Assembly: GCA_029261855.1 (NCBI GenBank)
Contig: JAJDAN010000055.1
Span: forward strand, 1-64,000
From: Deltaproteobacteria bacterium
Lineage (GTDB): Bacteria > Myxococcota_A > UBA9160 > UBA4427
Direction of reading: 5' to 3'
Length of the DNA: 64,000 nucleotides
A program made the translations under genes and the position numbers. This document shows, in pieces, positions 62,400-64,000 of the stretch; position 1 is the stretch's first letter, and each line of letters opens with the position of its first letter. The notes under the pieces were generated by a model that saw only the letters and a program-made list of their open reading frames with translations, made no database searches and was not told where the DNA came from.

Positions 62400-63082
62400 G
62401 CCTCGAAGCTCCGATTCGCGACGTCGGGCGGTGCACCCGGCGAACCGGCGAGCAGCCACGCGACCCGCGGCAGATGCTCGCGCCCGAACCACATCTCGTC
62501 TCCGACGAGATAGCTGGGCACGCCGAAGACCCCCGCAGCGAACGCGGCCTCGTTGTTGTCGTCGTGAAGCCGACGCCCCTCTCCCTCGGCCCAGGCACGG
62601 AAGCCGTCGGGCTCCAGCCCCGCCTGGTGCAGGACTCCCTCGAGCACCGCCGGGTCCTCGATGTCCAGCTCGCGCCGCCAGAACGGCGGATAGGCCTCGT
62701 CGAGGAAGCGGTCGAGTCCGTCCGGCGCCTGACGCTTCGCCCACAACATGGCGATCCCCGCCAGGCTCGAGTCCCAGATCTTCTCGGTGCCGCGCAGGGT
62801 CTTCCCGCGCAGGGTCGCGTAGCGGCGCGCGTCCCGATACGCGTATCGCACCCCCGTCCACTGCTGAGGCGTCCGATTCGCGCTCGCCACCTTGCCCTTC
62901 GCGTCGAGGCGCGCGGACCCGAGATAGCTGGGGATGTCGAGGGTGAAGGGTCGCCAGTCGATCGCGACGCCCAGGGATGCGGCCATCGCCCGGGTCGGCT
63001 CGATGGCGATGAACGCGTACGGGCTCTTCAGGTCGATGTAGACGGCCAGCACGGCATCGCCGCGCAGGGTGGAGAAATCCAT
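62396..63082 (-). CDS. DsbA/2-hydroxychromene-2-carboxylate-isomerase-like protein (first paralogue)
   Basis: A 228-residue protein of the GST-kappa/HCCA isomerase group. The motif YIDLKSPYAF retains the catalytic serine. GVFGVPSYLVGDEMWFGREHL holds the cis-proline. Such enzymes isomerise aromatic or acyl intermediates with glutathione. The ATG at 63082 (MDFSTLRGD) is preferred to one 54 bases upstream because it begins the beta-alpha fold directly. It shares a co-translated junction with the second paralogue. Confidence 0.85.
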   Translation of the reverse strand: MDFSTLRGDAVLAVYIDLKSPYAFIAIEPTRAMAASLGVAIDWRPFTLDIPSYLGSARLDAKGKVASANRTPQQWTGVRYAYRDARRYATLRGKTLRGTEKIWDSSLAGIAMLWAKRQAPDGLDRFLDEAYPPFWRRELDIEDPAVLEGVLHQAGLEPDGFRAWAEGEGRRLHDDNNEAAFAAGVFGVPSYLVGDEMWFGREHLPRVAWLLAGSPGAPPDVANRSFEA

Positions 63083-63113
63083 GGAACCGGGAGCATAGTG
63101 GGTTGCCGTGTCT

Positions 63114-64000
63114 CTAGGCTCGCCCGGGATCGTCATCCTCCAGGCCGGCGAGAATCGGTCGTTGCAGGGCGCCGCCCGACGGTCTCAGCCCAAGGGTACG
63201 CAATGGCGGCGTCGCGGACGTCCTCGGGTGCACGTCCGTGACGCCGCGCAACAACCCGAGGCTGAGCAGCCGCGCAGCCGCCGAAACGCAGAAGAGAAGC
63301 GGGTAGACGGACGCATCGACGGGCGCGAACTCGAAGATCAGCACGCCGACCACACTGCCCCCTGCGATGGCCGCGGCGTTCGCCAGGTTGTAGGCCGACA
63401 GGATGCTGGTGCGGGCGTTCTCCGGGATGTGCTCGAAGAACGACAAGAGTGCCGCCAGCTCGAAGGCGCCCCAGGCGAAGCCCGATCCGAGCTGCAACGC
63501 GAGCAGCCACGGGAACGAATCGGAAACCAACCAGAGCACCGGCAGCGGCACGATTCCCAGGCTCCCGACCCACAGCACCCGCCGGGTCCCGCGCTCGCTG
63601 GCAAGTCTGCCCAGGAGCGGAAGTGCCACGATCCGCGCGAAGAAGGCCGCGCCCGTGAGCAAGGCGAACTCCCGGTAGTCGAGACCGAGAGGGCCGAGCA
63701 TGTACGGCGTGAAGAATGGCGCCGCCGTCCAGACGCTCAGCTGGAAGGCCAGCAGGTAGGCCAGCAGGCGACCGTGTCCGCCCACCCGGGCGTGCTCGCG
63801 CAGTGCCCGGGGTGCAATGCGGGTCTCACCGATGGGCACCGGGCGCGGCTCGCTCTGGCGAGCCAGAAAGCCGACGGAGACCAGGCGCGCAACCAGGGCG
63901 AACAAGAAGATCGCCGCGTATCCCTCGAGCGCGACACCGGCCTCACTGAATCGACGCAAGGCCTCTCCGGCCAGCCCCAGGGCGAGCAGCAGTGCAAACT
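63114..64000 (-). CDS. Major facilitator superfamily transporter (partial)
   Basis: The C-terminal part of an MFS permease, running off the right end of the window (5' end missing). The visible 295 residues hold about seven membrane segments, including LLAYLLAFQLSVWTAAPFF, RVLWVGSLGIVPLPVLWLV and SAYNLANAAAIAGGSVVGVL, with a cytoplasmic loop LLGRLASERGTRRV that matches the MFS G-x3-D/E-R-x-G/R-R motif. The C-terminus is hydrophilic. The substrate is unknown. It ends 32 bases from the isomerase-like gene, in the same direction, and may be co-transcribed with it. Confidence 0.85.
   Translation of the reverse strand, partial: FALLLALGLAGEALRRFSEAGVALEGYAAIFLFALVARLVSVGFLARQSEPRPVPIGETRIAPRALREHARVGGHGRLLAYLLAFQLSVWTAAPFFTPYMLGPLGLDYREFALLTGAAFFARIVALPLLGRLASERGTRRVLWVGSLGIVPLPVLWLVSDSFPWLLALQLGSGFAWGAFELAALLSFFEHIPENARTSILSAYNLANAAAIAGGSVVGVLIFEFAPVDASVYPLLFCVSAAARLLSLGLLRGVTDVHPRTSATPPLRTLGLRPSGGALQRPILAGLEDDDPGRA

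Overview
This is a GC-rich (by eye about two-thirds G+C), almost fully coding stretch of bacterial chromosome. It shows no plasmid, phage, insertion-sequence, CRISPR, rRNA or tRNA features that I can recognise. Putative lipoproteins, a bactofilin, a PEP-CTERM-like secreted protein, a very large two-sensor membrane protein and a K+-dependent-type membrane pyrophosphatase suggest a Gram-negative, delta-proteobacterial-grade organism (Myxococcota, Desulfobacterota or Binatota-like). Its catabolic genes are of the kind best known from Actinobacteria. The taxonomic placement is inference.

Left part (1-13,667): a non-coding stretch with two copies of a hairpin repeat; an acetoin-dehydrogenase-like operon (E1 alpha, E1 beta, and an E2 in which an alpha/beta hydrolase replaces the acyltransferase core); a divergent Baeyer-Villiger-type monooxygenase with a cupin; a 1520-residue membrane protein of unknown function; a monoacylglycerol-lipase-like hydrolase; a KstD/fumarate-reductase-like flavoprotein; and an MmcQ-like gene overlapping pdxH.

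Middle (14,111-34,711): a YceI lipoprotein, a metallo-beta-lactamase-fold enzyme, a hybrid histidine kinase, a molybdopterin oxidoreductase and a 1207-residue protein that joins a DyP-type peroxidase to a cytochrome P450-like domain. Then come a cyclase-ATPase-TPR regulator, two SDRs and a secreted PEP-CTERM-like protein, followed by a redox operon: luciferase-like monooxygenase, class II aldolase, Rieske oxygenase, Rieske ferredoxin and zinc alcohol dehydrogenase.

Right part (34,712-64,000): a non-coding stretch with a third hairpin repeat and a large direct repeat. Next is a cassette matching the steroid side-chain enzymes ChsH2, ChsH1 and Ltp2. A TPP-dependent acyl-CoA lyase and a family III CoA transferase follow. 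Then come a membrane protein with a frameshifted lipoprotein gene, a nitroreductase, an ABC exporter pair, the pyrophosphatase, a P450, a third ABC exporter, a SnoaL-like protein and a TetR-PQQ dehydrogenase operon with a perfect 19-bp palindrome upstream. The window ends with an ACT-domain protein, an SDR, msrA, an amidohydrolase, a bactofilin, a pair of DsbA-like isomerase paralogues and a truncated MFS transporter.

The functional theme is oxidative breakdown of hydrophobic, CoA-activated molecules (steroid side chains, ketones, fatty-acid-like acids). The most unusual items are the DyP-P450 fusion, a three-copy hairpin repeat whose stems change by compensatory substitutions around a conserved loop, and several short tandem repeats placed at gene ends or starts. 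One of these repeats explains a frameshift.
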